The notes beneath the pieces are model-generated. The model was not told the origin of the DNA and ran no database searches. It saw only the letters and a program-made list of their open reading frames with translations. Below, in pieces: positions 37,791 to 47,569 of a stretch of 64,000 nt of DNA. Made by a program: the position numbers and the translations under genes. This DNA is from Leucobacter chinensis (lineage in GTDB: Bacteria > Actinomycetota > Actinomycetes > Actinomycetales > Microbacteriaceae). The DNA is taken from positions 45,998-109,997 of the forward strand of contig NZ_JAHQZR010000012.1 in NCBI RefSeq assembly GCF_019049105.1. The letters are read 5' to 3'. Numbering within the stretch: the first letter of the stretch is position 1; each line of letters opens with the position of its first letter.

Positions 37791-38242
37791 CGCTCGGTGT
37801 CTTCGTCGGGCTTGTTGGTCTCGGCAGGGGCGTCCTTGCCCGCGTCGATCTCGGGGCCAGTTGAAGCGTCGGGCTTGCCATCACCGGCGGCGTCGGCAGC
37901 GCCCTCGCCACCGCCCGAGCCTTCGCCCGGAAACACTTCGTCGTCGAGCGCGCGCAGTTGCGATTCGAGGTCGGCGATGCGCTGGTCGACATGTTCGGTC
38001 GACAGCGCGCCATATCGCGGATCATCGTCGGGAGCCACCTGCTTGGCAGGCTCACGCCCGTCGCCCTTGCCCACCATGAGCCAGAGAATTCCGCCGATCA
38101 CCGGCAGCACAACGCAGATCACGACCCATACAGGTTTCGGTACACCACGCGCCCGACGCGCTTCTGTCATAGAGGCATCAACGAGTGAATACAGCGTAAA
38201 CGCAATCGCGAGTACCACTGCCAAAATGATGAACCGTGCCAT
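37787..38242 (-). CDS. PLDc_N-type membrane protein
   Basis: 151 residues. Two membrane helices, FIILAVVLAIAFTLYSLVDA and WVVICVVLPVIGGILWLMVG, with the PLD-nuclease N-terminal-type pattern between, then an acidic, Gly/Glu/Asp-rich cytosolic tail with a coiled-coil segment (EHVDQRIADLESQLRALDDE). Function of this group is unknown. Its ATGA overlap with menD means it is translated with it; such a neighbour of menD recurs in related actinobacteria (family knowledge). ATG start at 38242. Confidence 0.85.
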   Translation of the reverse strand: MARFIILAVVLAIAFTLYSLVDASMTEARRARGVPKPVWVVICVVLPVIGGILWLMVGKGDGREPAKQVAPDDDPRYGALSTEHVDQRIADLESQLRALDDEVFPGEGSGGGEGAADAAGDGKPDASTGPEIDAGKDAPAETNKPDEDTER

Positions 38243-38316
38243 GACCCTATGCTACCCCGATGCGAGGTTTCGGTTTCTGGCTTGCTCACAGCGATGCGTC
38301 GCTAACATGGGGAACG

Positions 38317-38646
38317 ATGAGTACTCGTAAAGCCTGGTGGCTATATTCCACAATTCGTCTGGCCCTCTTCGCGGGTGTGTTTGCCCTCGTGTGGATGCTT
38401 GGCGCGCGCTGGTGGCTCGCCGCGGTTCTCGCCGCACTCATCTCAATGGCCATCTCGATCATCGTGCTTGACCCCGTGCGTCAGCGGGCAGCAGAGGGCC
38501 TGCAAGACTGGCGCGATCGTGATCGTACCGAAGACTCGGTGCTCGAAGACGAGATGGTTGACGAGGATCCGTCGCTGCTTGACCGCTCAGAGCCCGTCGA
38601 AAGCCATGAGGCCGAGGCGCCCGAGAACGACGAAGACCGGGCTTAG
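38317..38646 (+). CDS. DUF4229-type membrane protein
   Basis: 109 residues. STRKAWWLYSTIRLALFAGV and WWLAAVLAALISMAISIIV form two membrane helices. LDPVRQRAAEGLQDWRDRDR and an acidic tail follow, the pattern of the actinobacterial DUF4229 group. The frame opens at 38260, but the ATG at 38317 is preceded by GGGGAACG and matches the family's beginning. Function unknown. It lies between the divergent PLDc_N gene and the convergent menA gene, as often seen in men clusters (inference). Confidence 0.83.
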   Translation: MSTRKAWWLYSTIRLALFAGVFALVWMLGARWWLAAVLAALISMAISIIVLDPVRQRAAEGLQDWRDRDRTEDSVLEDEMVDEDPSLLDRSEPVESHEAEAPENDEDRA

Positions 38647-38722
38647 CCGGGGCTGATCCACCGCCGAAGTGCCGCTTCGACGAGCCGGGCGAGCCCCAGC
38701 TCGGCACCGCCCTCGCGAACGC

Positions 38723-39676
38723 TTAAAACCCGAAGCCGAGCCCCAGGCACACGCCGTAAGCGAGGCCGGAGTAACTCGTGAGCACGAGCACGAGAATGAG
38801 ATCTTTTGCGGTCTTGCCGAGCCACATGATGAGCAAGGCAGGAATCACGAGCACGAGCACGAACCACGTGTAGACGAGGTTCGTGTGAAAGATTCCCCAG
38901 ACGGCGGGAACGACGAAGGGCAACACGACGCACACGCTGTAGAAGATCTTGGCGCCTCGTTCACCGAGTCGCACCGCGAGGGTCTTCTTGCCCGCGAGGC
39001 GGTCGGTCGGAATATCGCGAATGTTGTTAGCCATGAGTACGGCAACCGCGAAGAGGCCAACGCCGATGCCCGCGACCCACGCTTCTTCGGTGAGCAGGTC
39101 GGTTTGCAACCACACGGTTCCGACGGTAGCGACGAGGCCGAAGAAGGTGAACACAAACACCTCGCCGAGGCCGGCGTAGCCGTACGGGCGCTTGCCGCCC
39201 GTGTAGAACCAGGCGGCGGCAATCGCAAGCACGCCAACGAGCAAGAACCACCAGCGCTCACTGAGCACCACCGCAACGGCCCCGGCGACTGCGGCGAGCG
39301 CGAAGAACACGAGCGCTGTCGTGAGCACATGCTTCGGGTTCACGAGCCCCGAGGCGGTGAGCCTCGAGGGGCCGACCCGAAACTCGTCGGTGCCGCGAAT
39401 GCCGTCGGAGTAGTCGTTCGAGAAGTTCACGCCGATTTGTAGCATGACCGCAACGGCGAGCGCGAGCAGCGTGAGGGTCAGCGAGAACGCCTGCACCATG
39501 TGCGCGACACCGGCGCCCGCCGCGACCGGCGCGACCGCGAGTGGCAGGGTACGAATGCGAGCGCCACCGACCCAGTCACGCCAGGTGATCGCTGGCGAGA
39601 TGCCCATCTCGACGCGTTGCTCTGCGACGGCACGCTTGGCCGGGTTTCCTGACCGACGCGGATCTTTTCGGCTCAC
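38723..39676 (-). CDS. menA: 1,4-dihydroxy-2-naphthoate polyprenyltransferase
   Basis: 317-residue UbiA-superfamily membrane prenyltransferase. First Asp-rich motif NFSNDYSDGIRGTDEFRVGP (~residue 85), second motif NNIRDIPTDRLAGKKTLAVR (~205), and around eight hydrophobic segments. It attaches the polyprenyl tail from the diphosphate synthase at 27620-28675 to DHNA. Its start overlaps the menE stop by four bases (ATGA), so menE-menA are one transcript. Confidence 0.95.
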   Translation of the reverse strand: MSRKDPRRSGNPAKRAVAEQRVEMGISPAITWRDWVGGARIRTLPLAVAPVAAGAGVAHMVQAFSLTLTLLALAVAVMLQIGVNFSNDYSDGIRGTDEFRVGPSRLTASGLVNPKHVLTTALVFFALAAVAGAVAVVLSERWWFLLVGVLAIAAAWFYTGGKRPYGYAGLGEVFVFTFFGLVATVGTVWLQTDLLTEEAWVAGIGVGLFAVAVLMANNIRDIPTDRLAGKKTLAVRLGERGAKIFYSVCVVLPFVVPAVWGIFHTNLVYTWFVLVLVIPALLIMWLGKTAKDLILVLVLTSYSGLAYGVCLGLGFGF

Positions 39677-40902
39677 TTCGTTTCCTTACTCTCAGCCCGT
39701 GGCACATCACTGCCCGTCGCGCCGTCGCGCTGAGGCTCTGTGAGCATCGCGGCGAGGCGCTGATAATCGTTTTTTCCGTTTGCGAGTCTCGGCAGCTCGT
39801 CGACGACAACGAGACGGCGGGGTACCGCGGCAGGGCCGAGTTCGGCCTTCACCGCGTCTGCGAGCGCCTCGAAACCATCGCGCAGTGTGTCGCCACCGCC
39901 GGCGTCTTTGCCCGCGCCGTCCTCAGCGTTGCGGCCAGGCGCCGCTACGATCGTCACCTGCGCGCCCCACGTGTCGTTGCGCTCTTCGAGCGCGGCGCTC
40001 TCGGCCCAGCCAGGCATCTCGTGCACGAGGGCCTCGACTCGGTCGAGCGAGACGTTCACGCCTCCCGAGATGAGCACGCGGTCGAGACGTCCGGTGACCT
40101 GCAGCATTCCGCCGAGCAGCGAACCTGCGTCGCCCGTGCGGTACCAGCGCACACCGTCTTCTTCAATGAACGTTTCGGCGGTGAGCCCGTCGTTATCGAG
40201 ATAGCCGAGCGCGAGCGAGGGGCCCGAGAGCTGAATCTCGCCGCCCCGAATGCGCATCTCGGTCTCGCCGATCTCGACCCCGTCGTAGACGACGCCGCCG
40301 CCCGTCTCGGTCATGCCGTAGGTGCGCACAAGCTTCAGGCCGAGGCGGTGGGCCGCGGCTCGCATCTCGAGCGACACGGCCTGGCCGCCAACGAGCATGG
40401 CGTCGAAGCGCTGCAGCACGCGAAGCGCCGCCTCGTCGCGCTCGGCGAGCTCGATCACGGCGCGCAGCTGCACCGGCACGAGCGAGACGTAACGCCTCTC
40501 GGCCTCGAGCTGCGATGCGAGCCGCACGAGCTTCTCGGGGCTGAACTTACCGCTCACCACGAGTGGATCGGTGCCGGCAAGAATCGACCGCGTGAGCATC
40601 TGCACGCCCGCGATGAGGTGGGTGGGCAGGGCAATGATCCACTGCCCCGGCCCACCGAGAATCGCGTTGGTCGCCTCGGCGCTCGCCCGAATCGACTCGG
40701 CCGAGTGGGCGACGAACTTGGGCGATCCGCTCGAGCCAGAGGTGTGTATGACGAGCGCGCAACCCTCAGGAACGTGCTCGGGCGAAGGCGTCTCGTCGCT
40801 CGCAGTGGGCTGCACAGCCGGGCCGCCTGCGAGTGCCTCGGCGAGCGAGGCCATGAGCCAGAGGTGGTCGTGCGCGGGAATGCGGCGCAGTTCACTCATC
40901 AC
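39673..40902 (-). CDS. menE: o-Succinylbenzoate-CoA ligase
   Basis: 409-residue adenylate-forming enzyme, shorter than typical acyl-CoA synthetases, as in actinobacterial MenE. P-loop IHTSGSSGSPKFVAH, A5 LVRTYGMTETGGGVVYDG, A7 RWYRTGDAGSL, A8 RLDRVLISGGVNVSLDRVEA and the C-terminal LPRLANGKNDYQRL with the catalytic lysine. It activates o-succinylbenzoate for MenB, whose gene lies five bases upstream on the same strand. Confidence 0.93.
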   Translation of the reverse strand: MMSELRRIPAHDHLWLMASLAEALAGGPAVQPTASDETPSPEHVPEGCALVIHTSGSSGSPKFVAHSAESIRASAEATNAILGGPGQWIIALPTHLIAGVQMLTRSILAGTDPLVVSGKFSPEKLVRLASQLEAERRYVSLVPVQLRAVIELAERDEAALRVLQRFDAMLVGGQAVSLEMRAAAHRLGLKLVRTYGMTETGGGVVYDGVEIGETEMRIRGGEIQLSGPSLALGYLDNDGLTAETFIEEDGVRWYRTGDAGSLLGGMLQVTGRLDRVLISGGVNVSLDRVEALVHEMPGWAESAALEERNDTWGAQVTIVAAPGRNAEDGAGKDAGGGDTLRDGFEALADAVKAELGPAAVPRRLVVVDELPRLANGKNDYQRLAAMLTEPQRDGATGSDVPRAESKETK

Positions 40903-40907
40903 GGCCC

Positions 40908-41816
<909 letters not shown>

Positions 41817-41980
41817 ACCCTTCACTCTACCCGTCACAGCGCGTCATATTGTTGGCACGATGCGCACCGTATACGGGTTCGGGCACAGAATGTCGCTAAA
41901 CTTTGCTACAACTTATGCGGTGCCGCATCGGTCGCGCCAGTGGCGCTTCTCACTTCCAACGCTGGAAAGGTTTTCTAGGC

Positions 41981-44761
41981 ATGTTAGACGATCAAACCAA
42001 CCTCGTACGTTCAATCGGACACTCAAGCGAGGGCGTGATCACCGTGCCAACAGACGAAGAGCAGTGGCTCGGCCCCTACTCAGGAATGCCCTCGAGCCCC
42101 TGGCGGGCAAGAAGCGATGCGTGGGAGTACACGCGATACTTCGTGAAACTGCTCGCGCTGGGCGGTGCCGACGTGAGCGACCAGACCACCATCACCGAGC
42201 TGTTTCGCTCGCTCCGCGCCCTCGAGACCATCGAGTTCTACTGGGCGGGCATCGGCCAGCGCCAGGTGCGCGAGATTCGCGAGCAGATCGAGCAGGGCCA
42301 GTTCTCGCTCGCCCTCGACCACGTGCGCAGCGCGATGCAGGGCATGAAGGGCTACATCAACAGCGACTTCGAAGACCACGACCTCCCACCGCTCGCCGAA
42401 GAAGATGCGCCCCAGCATGGCGACCCCTCGCGCAAGAAGTTCGAGGTGCTCGTCATCGACCAGATGTCTGAGAACGACAAAGAGATCTACGAGCAAGAGG
42501 TGCGAGCACTTCGCACCCCGGGCGACGCGTTCATTTACGACGTCGTTATCGTGCCCTCGGCCGAAGACGCCGTGGCGGCCGTGCTCACGAACCCCAACAT
42601 TCTCGCGGTCATCATGCGCCCCGGCTTCAGCGACCACACGAAGCAGCCGCTCAGCCGCGACTTGAAAGAGACGATCGAGTACGTCCAGTCGCAGGTGAGC
42701 GATGATCCGCTCGCACAAAGCAGCGACCTCGGCTCGGTGCAGCGCGTGCTCACCCTCGCAAACACGCTAAAGCGCGTGCGCCCTGAGCTCGACCTGTACC
42801 TCGTTGCCGGCGCGCACATCGAAGACCTCGCAGGCCAGCTCACCCGCCGCTTTCGCCGCGTCTTCCGCCGCGAAGACCAGCTCGAGCTGCACCTCTCACT
42901 GCTGCGCCGCATCGCGCACCTCTACGACACCCCCTTCTTCAACGCGATTCAGGAGCACGCACGCCGCCCGGCAGGCGTGTTCCACGCGCTGCCGATTTCT
43001 CGAGGCGGATCAGTCGTCGACTCAAAGTGGATCACCGACCTGGTCGACTTCTACGGCCTGAACCTCCTACTCGCCGAGACAAGCGCAACCTCGGGTGGCC
43101 TTGATTCGCTGCTCTCGCCCGTCGGCGCCATTAAGAAGGCCCAGGCCCTCGCCGCGCGCGCCTTCGGGGCGAAGCGCACCTACTTCGTCACGAACGGCAC
43201 CTCGACCGCCAACAAGATCGTGCACCAGGCGCTCGTTGCGCCTGGCGACGTCGTGCTTGTCGACCGCAACTGCCACAAGTCGCACCACCACGCGCTCATG
43301 CTCTCTGGCGCGCAGGTCTCGTACCTCGACGCCTACCCGCTCAACGATTTCGCGTTCTACGGAGCCGTGCCGCTCGACCGCATCAAGCAGATTCTGCTTG
43401 ACTACCGCGCGCAGGGCCGTCTCGACCAGGTCAAGATGATCACGCTCACAAACTGCACGTTCGACGGCATCGTCTATGACCCCATTCGCGTGATGCAGGA
43501 GTGCCTCGCGATCAAGCCTGACCTCGTGTTTCTGTGGGACGAGGCCTGGTTCGCGTTCGCAGCTTTTCACCCGGTCACGCGCCGCCGCACCGCCATGGCG
43601 GCTGCACAGCACCTTGAGGGTCACCTCAAAGACCCGGCATACGCCGAGCGGTACGAAGAGCAGCGCTCGCGCCTGTTCGACACGAATGGCGAGCCGCTGA
43701 GCGACGAGGTGTGGATGAACGAACGGCTCATTCCTTCACCCGATGCCCGAGTGCGCGTATACGCGACCCACTCGACGCACAAGACGCTCACGGCGCTGCG
43801 CCAGGGCTCGATGGTGCACGTCTACGATCAGGACTTCGTGCGTCTGAGCGAGGCCGCGTTCAACGAGGCATATATGACACACACCTCGACCTCGCCCAAC
43901 TATCAGATTCTCGCGTCGCTCGACCTCGGCCGCCGCCAGGTTGAGCTCGAAGGCTTCGAGCTCGTACAGCGCCAGCTCGATCTCGCGACAAGCCTCTCGC
44001 AGGCCATCACCCGCAACCCCGTGCTGCGCAACACCTTCAAAGTGCTCACCGCCTACGACCTCATTCCCGGTGAATACCGCGGATCGCAGCGCCCGCTGCC
44101 CCACAGCGACAGTCTTGCCGACATGTGGGAGGCGTGGGACACCGAAGAGTTCGTCGTCGACCCGAGCCGCATCACCATCGAGATTAGCCGCACGGGCGTC
44201 GACGGTGACACGTTCAAGCACACGCACCTCATGGACCGCTACGGTATTCAGGTCAACAAAACGAGCCGCAACACGGTGCTCTTCATGACGAACATCGGCA
44301 CCACCCGTTCAGGCGTCGCCTACCTCATCGAGGTACTGCTCAAGCTCGCCGATCTCTTCGCCGAGGAGCAGCTCGAGAACGGCCACGGCGTTGCGGCCGA
44401 CGAGGAGATCCCGCCGCTGCCCGACTTCAGCGCCTTCGCGCCCGAGTACCGCGGTGCCGGCGACCTGCCCGACGGCGACCTGCGCACCGCCTTCTTCAAG
44501 GGCCAGGACAACCGCCAGGTCCAGTACCGTAAGGGCCCCGAGCTGCTCGCCGAAATCGAAGCTGGCCGCTCGCCCGTCTCGGCCGGCTTCGTCACCCCCT
44601 ACCCACCCGGGTTCCCGGTGCTCGTTCCCGGCCAGATCATCACGCGCGACGTGCTCGAGTTTATGAGCGCGCTCGACACCCGTGAGATTCACGGCTACGA
44701 CGCCACGCGCGGCTACCGCGTGATCGTGGGCACGGAGGCGCTGCCGGGCGCAGACGTGTAG
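41981..44761 (+). CDS. Orn/Lys/Arg-type PLP decarboxylase, long form
   Basis: 926-residue fold-type-I decarboxylase. A ~300-residue N-terminal region (response-regulator-like wing: VLVIDQMSENDKEIYEQEVR) precedes the PLP domain. PLP-site motifs: VTNGTSTANKIVHQALV, RNCHKSHHHALMLSGAQVSY, VFLWDEAWFAFAAFHPVT and the Schiff-base lysine in ATHSTHKTLTALRQGSMVHV. The C-terminal KHTHLMDRYGIQVNKTSRN part is also present. Classical members have ~710-760 residues. GAAAGG precedes the ATG. Product would be agmatine, cadaverine or putrescine; specificity is not readable. It splits menB from menC. Confidence 0.88.
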   Translation: MLDDQTNLVRSIGHSSEGVITVPTDEEQWLGPYSGMPSSPWRARSDAWEYTRYFVKLLALGGADVSDQTTITELFRSLRALETIEFYWAGIGQRQVREIREQIEQGQFSLALDHVRSAMQGMKGYINSDFEDHDLPPLAEEDAPQHGDPSRKKFEVLVIDQMSENDKEIYEQEVRALRTPGDAFIYDVVIVPSAEDAVAAVLTNPNILAVIMRPGFSDHTKQPLSRDLKETIEYVQSQVSDDPLAQSSDLGSVQRVLTLANTLKRVRPELDLYLVAGAHIEDLAGQLTRRFRRVFRREDQLELHLSLLRRIAHLYDTPFFNAIQEHARRPAGVFHALPISRGGSVVDSKWITDLVDFYGLNLLLAETSATSGGLDSLLSPVGAIKKAQALAARAFGAKRTYFVTNGTSTANKIVHQALVAPGDVVLVDRNCHKSHHHALMLSGAQVSYLDAYPLNDFAFYGAVPLDRIKQILLDYRAQGRLDQVKMITLTNCTFDGIVYDPIRVMQECLAIKPDLVFLWDEAWFAFAAFHPVTRRRTAMAAAQHLEGHLKDPAYAERYEEQRSRLFDTNGEPLSDEVWMNERLIPSPDARVRVYATHSTHKTLTALRQGSMVHVYDQDFVRLSEAAFNEAYMTHTSTSPNYQILASLDLGRRQVELEGFELVQRQLDLATSLSQAITRNPVLRNTFKVLTAYDLIPGEYRGSQRPLPHSDSLADMWEAWDTEEFVVDPSRITIEISRTGVDGDTFKHTHLMDRYGIQVNKTSRNTVLFMTNIGTTRSGVAYLIEVLLKLADLFAEEQLENGHGVAADEEIPPLPDFSAFAPEYRGAGDLPDGDLRTAFFKGQDNRQVQYRKGPELLAEIEAGRSPVSAGFVTPYPPGFPVLVPGQIITRDVLEFMSALDTREIHGYDATRGYRVIVGTEALPGADV

Positions 44762-44831
44762 GGTGCGCTGGCGGGCGCTCTTAGCCCGGGGACTGCTTGC
44801 GCGGTCTGAGGCTTGGGCGATCCGCCCGACT

Positions 44832-44864
44832 CGGGGTGCCGGCCGAAAGCGGCCCGGCACCCCG
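44832..44864. terminator. Hairpin between the decarboxylase gene and menC
   Basis: Perfect 11-base arms CGGGGTGCCGG (44832-44842) and CCGGCACCCCG (44854-44864). It ends 18 bases before menC and ~70 after the decarboxylase stop. No T-run, so terminator activity is uncertain; an effect on menC translation is possible because of the closeness. Confidence 0.5.
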
Positions 44865-44882
44865 AAGTTCTAGACTGGTCGC

Positions 44883-45911
44883 ATGATCGCCGAACGCCCC
44901 GAGACTCAGCCCCTGCCCCGCCCCTCGTTCGACGAAGTTCGGGAGCGGGTGCGCGTCGTCTCGATCCCGACGCGCACGCGCTTTCGCGGGGTGACCGAGC
45001 GCGAGGCGCTCATCATCGAGGGGCCCGAGCGGTTCAGCGAGTTCTCGCCGTTTCCCGAGTACGCCGACCCCGAGGCAGCAACTTGGCTCGCGGCCGCGCT
45101 CGAGTACGGCTGGTCGGCCGGGTTGCCGGTGGCGCTGCGTGAACGGGTCGAGGTGAACGCGACGATTCCCGCGATCGATCCCGATGCCGTGGCCCCGCTT
45201 CTCGCGTCGTTCGACGGCTGCACGACCGTCAAGGTCAAGGTCGCCGAGCGCGGCCAGAACCTCGCCGACGACGTGGCCCGTGTGCGCCGAGTGCGAGAGC
45301 TCATGGGCCCCGAGGCGCGCGTGCGCATCGACGCGAATGCCGGCTGGTGCTACGACGAGGCCATCACCGCCCTACGCGCGCTCGCACCCTTCGACCTCGA
45401 CTACGCAGAGCAGCCCTGCGCCCAGGTCGCTGACCTTGCCCGGCTGCGCGAGGCGCTCTCTGCAGGCCCCACGCCTCACGTGCGCATCGCGGCTGACGAG
45501 AGTGTGCGCAAGGCTGACGATCCGCTGGCTGTTGCGAGGGCCGGGGCCGCCGATCTGCTCGTTGTCAAAGCGCAGCCGCTCGGCGGAATCACCCGCGCCC
45601 GCGAGATCATTCTCGAGGCCGGCCTGCCGGTCGTCGTGTCGAGTGCGCTTGACACCTCCATCGGAATCTCCATGGGCGCCCACCTCGCAGCCTCCCTGCC
45701 CGACGGCGTGCTCGATGGCCCGTGCGGACTCGCGACCGTCTCGCTGCTCGCGGGCGACGTCGTGCGTGAGTCACTCGTTCCCTCCGGCGGATCGATCTCC
45801 ATTCACACCCCCGTCGTTGAAGCCGAGCTCGTCGACCGCTTCGCTGCGTCGACCGAGCGCGAAGCCTGGTGGATCGCCCGGCTCGAACGCTGCCACGCGT
45901 TGCTCGGGTGA
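44883..45911 (+). CDS. menC: o-Succinylbenzoate synthase
   Basis: 342-residue enolase-superfamily dehydratase. Catalytic pair Lys in TVKVKVAERGQNLADD (second lysine) and Lys in LLVVKAQPLGGI; metal ligands Asp in RVRIDANAGWCYDE, Glu in LDYAEQPCAQ and Asp in IAADESVRKADDP. Substrate-site GLATVSLLAGDV near the C-terminus. It completes the menaquinone set in this window. Confidence 0.95.
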   Translation: MIAERPETQPLPRPSFDEVRERVRVVSIPTRTRFRGVTEREALIIEGPERFSEFSPFPEYADPEAATWLAAALEYGWSAGLPVALRERVEVNATIPAIDPDAVAPLLASFDGCTTVKVKVAERGQNLADDVARVRRVRELMGPEARVRIDANAGWCYDEAITALRALAPFDLDYAEQPCAQVADLARLREALSAGPTPHVRIAADESVRKADDPLAVARAGAADLLVVKAQPLGGITRAREIILEAGLPVVVSSALDTSIGISMGAHLAASLPDGVLDGPCGLATVSLLAGDVVRESLVPSGGSISIHTPVVEAELVDRFAASTEREAWWIARLERCHALLG

Positions 45912-46019
45912 AAACGAGCACCGAGCCCGGCTCACGCTACAAGCCTCACAGCCTCGCATCGTCGCGCGCTCTCGCCTTCGCGTGCCTACGCCGCATCAGC
46001 CGATACAACAGCCACCGTT

Positions 46020-47567
46020 TCACCGCCCCAGGCGCCGGTACCGATGCTGCCGCTCGACGCGACGCTGTTCGGCGGGACGAAGCATGAGGCTCGCGACCTC
46101 TTGGCCGATGATCATGCCCATGCGGCGGCTAAAGGCTTCGGGCTCTTCGGCAGCATCGGGGCTTTCACACACGACGCGGTCAACAATGCCCTCGCGCAAG
46201 AGCGAAGCCGTGTTGACGCCCTGGTCGCTTGCGATCTCGGCGGCGTGATGCGTATCTCGAAACAAGATCGCTGAGGCACCCTCTGGCGGTAGTGGTGAAA
46301 GCCAAGCGTGACGGGCCGCGACCGTTCTGTCGGCCGGCAGGAGTGCGAGAGCACCGCCACCGGTTCCTTCACCCAAGAGCACCGACAGCGTAGCCCCCTC
46401 GTGGGCCGTGAGGTCTTTCAAGCAGTGCGCAATTTCAGAGGCGAGCGCGCCCTCTTCTGCCGCTTGCGAGAGTGCTGCTCCAGGGGTGTCGATGACCGAG
46501 ACGAGTGGCAACCGCAGCTCTGCCGCCAACCGCATTGCTCGCCTCGCAGCTCTCAAAGCTCCAGGGCCAAAGGGAGAGCGAGAACGCTGGGCACGTCGGT
46601 CTTGACCGACAACGACCACGGGAATACCCTCAAAGCGTGCAAGGCACAGTTCGAGGCCCGGGTCGCGCTCACCCTGCCCCGTGCCCGAGAGCGGCACCAC
46701 ATCGGTCGCTGAGTAGCGCAAAAGCTCACGCAGCCCTGGGCGTTCTTCTTTTCTGCTGCGCACAATCGATGCCCAAGCATCGGCTGACCCTTCTGGATCG
46801 TCATGGTGCGAAGTGTCTCGCTGAGTGAGCTCGACGAGTTCGTCGTAGCCGGGTTTTTCAAGCACCGTGAGGGTTCGTGCGATCATCTCACGAAGCTCTT
46901 CGGGCCGCAGCACCCCGTCAATAACGCCGCGGGAGGCAAGGTTCTCTGACGATTGGACGCCCCGGGGAAAACGCTCGCCGTACAGTGCCTCATAGACACG
47001 CGGCCCCAGAAAACCGATGAGCGCCTGAGGCTCGGCAACAACGACCTGACCGAGCGACCCGAACGATGCGAGTGCTCCACCCGTTGAAGGGTGACGAAGA
47101 TATGTGAGATACGGGAGACCAGCGCGTTGATGAGATGCGACCGCAGCAGCAATTTTCACCATCGCAACAAAAGCAACGGTTCCCTCTTGCATCCGTGTGC
47201 CGCCAGAGGCTGTCGACGCAAGAACTGGCAAGCCCTCGGCCGTAGCCCGCTCCATCGCAGCGACAAAACGTTCAGCTGCTGCTGTACCGACTGAGCCCGC
47301 AAGAAAAGAGAATTCGCAGGCGATCAGCGCTACCCGGCGCCCCTCTATGGTTGCCTCGCCCGTCACGATGGCCTCGTCAACGCCGCTCTTCTCACTCGCC
47401 GCTGCAAGCTCTTCGCGGTAGCTCTCGCTCATGTGCCGTTGCGTAGGGGTCGAATCCCACGAACGGTAACTCTTCTCGTCGGCAATGAGCTCAATGAGCT
47501 GGTGCGCTGTGAAGCGGCGTTTGGCCGCGTGGGAAGCAGGAAGCTTCTCAGCAATTATCTTGTTCAT
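46020..47567 (-). CDS. Fused AccD-AccA-like acyl-CoA carboxyltransferase
   Basis: 515-residue carboxyltransferase. The N-half (~1-250) is AccD-like (STASGGTRMQEGTVAFVAMV, FLGPRVYEALYGERFP), the C-half AccA-like (LVSVIDTPGAALSQAAEEGA, LLGEGTGGGALALLPADR, SPLPPEGASAILFRDTHHA). The AccD Cys4 zinc finger is absent: no CxxC pair occurs near the N-terminus. No biotin carboxylase or biotin carrier gene is adjacent. It begins one base after, or overlapping, the CoA-transferase stop (GTG 47570 or ATG 47567; the ATG is better spaced from GAGGGA). It could carboxylate a CoA thioester or run a decarboxylation in reverse. Confidence 0.87.
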   Translation of the reverse strand: MNKIIAEKLPASHAAKRRFTAHQLIELIADEKSYRSWDSTPTQRHMSESYREELAAASEKSGVDEAIVTGEATIEGRRVALIACEFSFLAGSVGTAAAERFVAAMERATAEGLPVLASTASGGTRMQEGTVAFVAMVKIAAAVASHQRAGLPYLTYLRHPSTGGALASFGSLGQVVVAEPQALIGFLGPRVYEALYGERFPRGVQSSENLASRGVIDGVLRPEELREMIARTLTVLEKPGYDELVELTQRDTSHHDDPEGSADAWASIVRSRKEERPGLRELLRYSATDVVPLSGTGQGERDPGLELCLARFEGIPVVVVGQDRRAQRSRSPFGPGALRAARRAMRLAAELRLPLVSVIDTPGAALSQAAEEGALASEIAHCLKDLTAHEGATLSVLLGEGTGGGALALLPADRTVAARHAWLSPLPPEGASAILFRDTHHAAEIASDQGVNTASLLREGIVDRVVCESPDAAEEPEAFSRRMGMIIGQEVASLMLRPAEQRRVERQHRYRRLGR

Positions 47568-47569
47568 CA

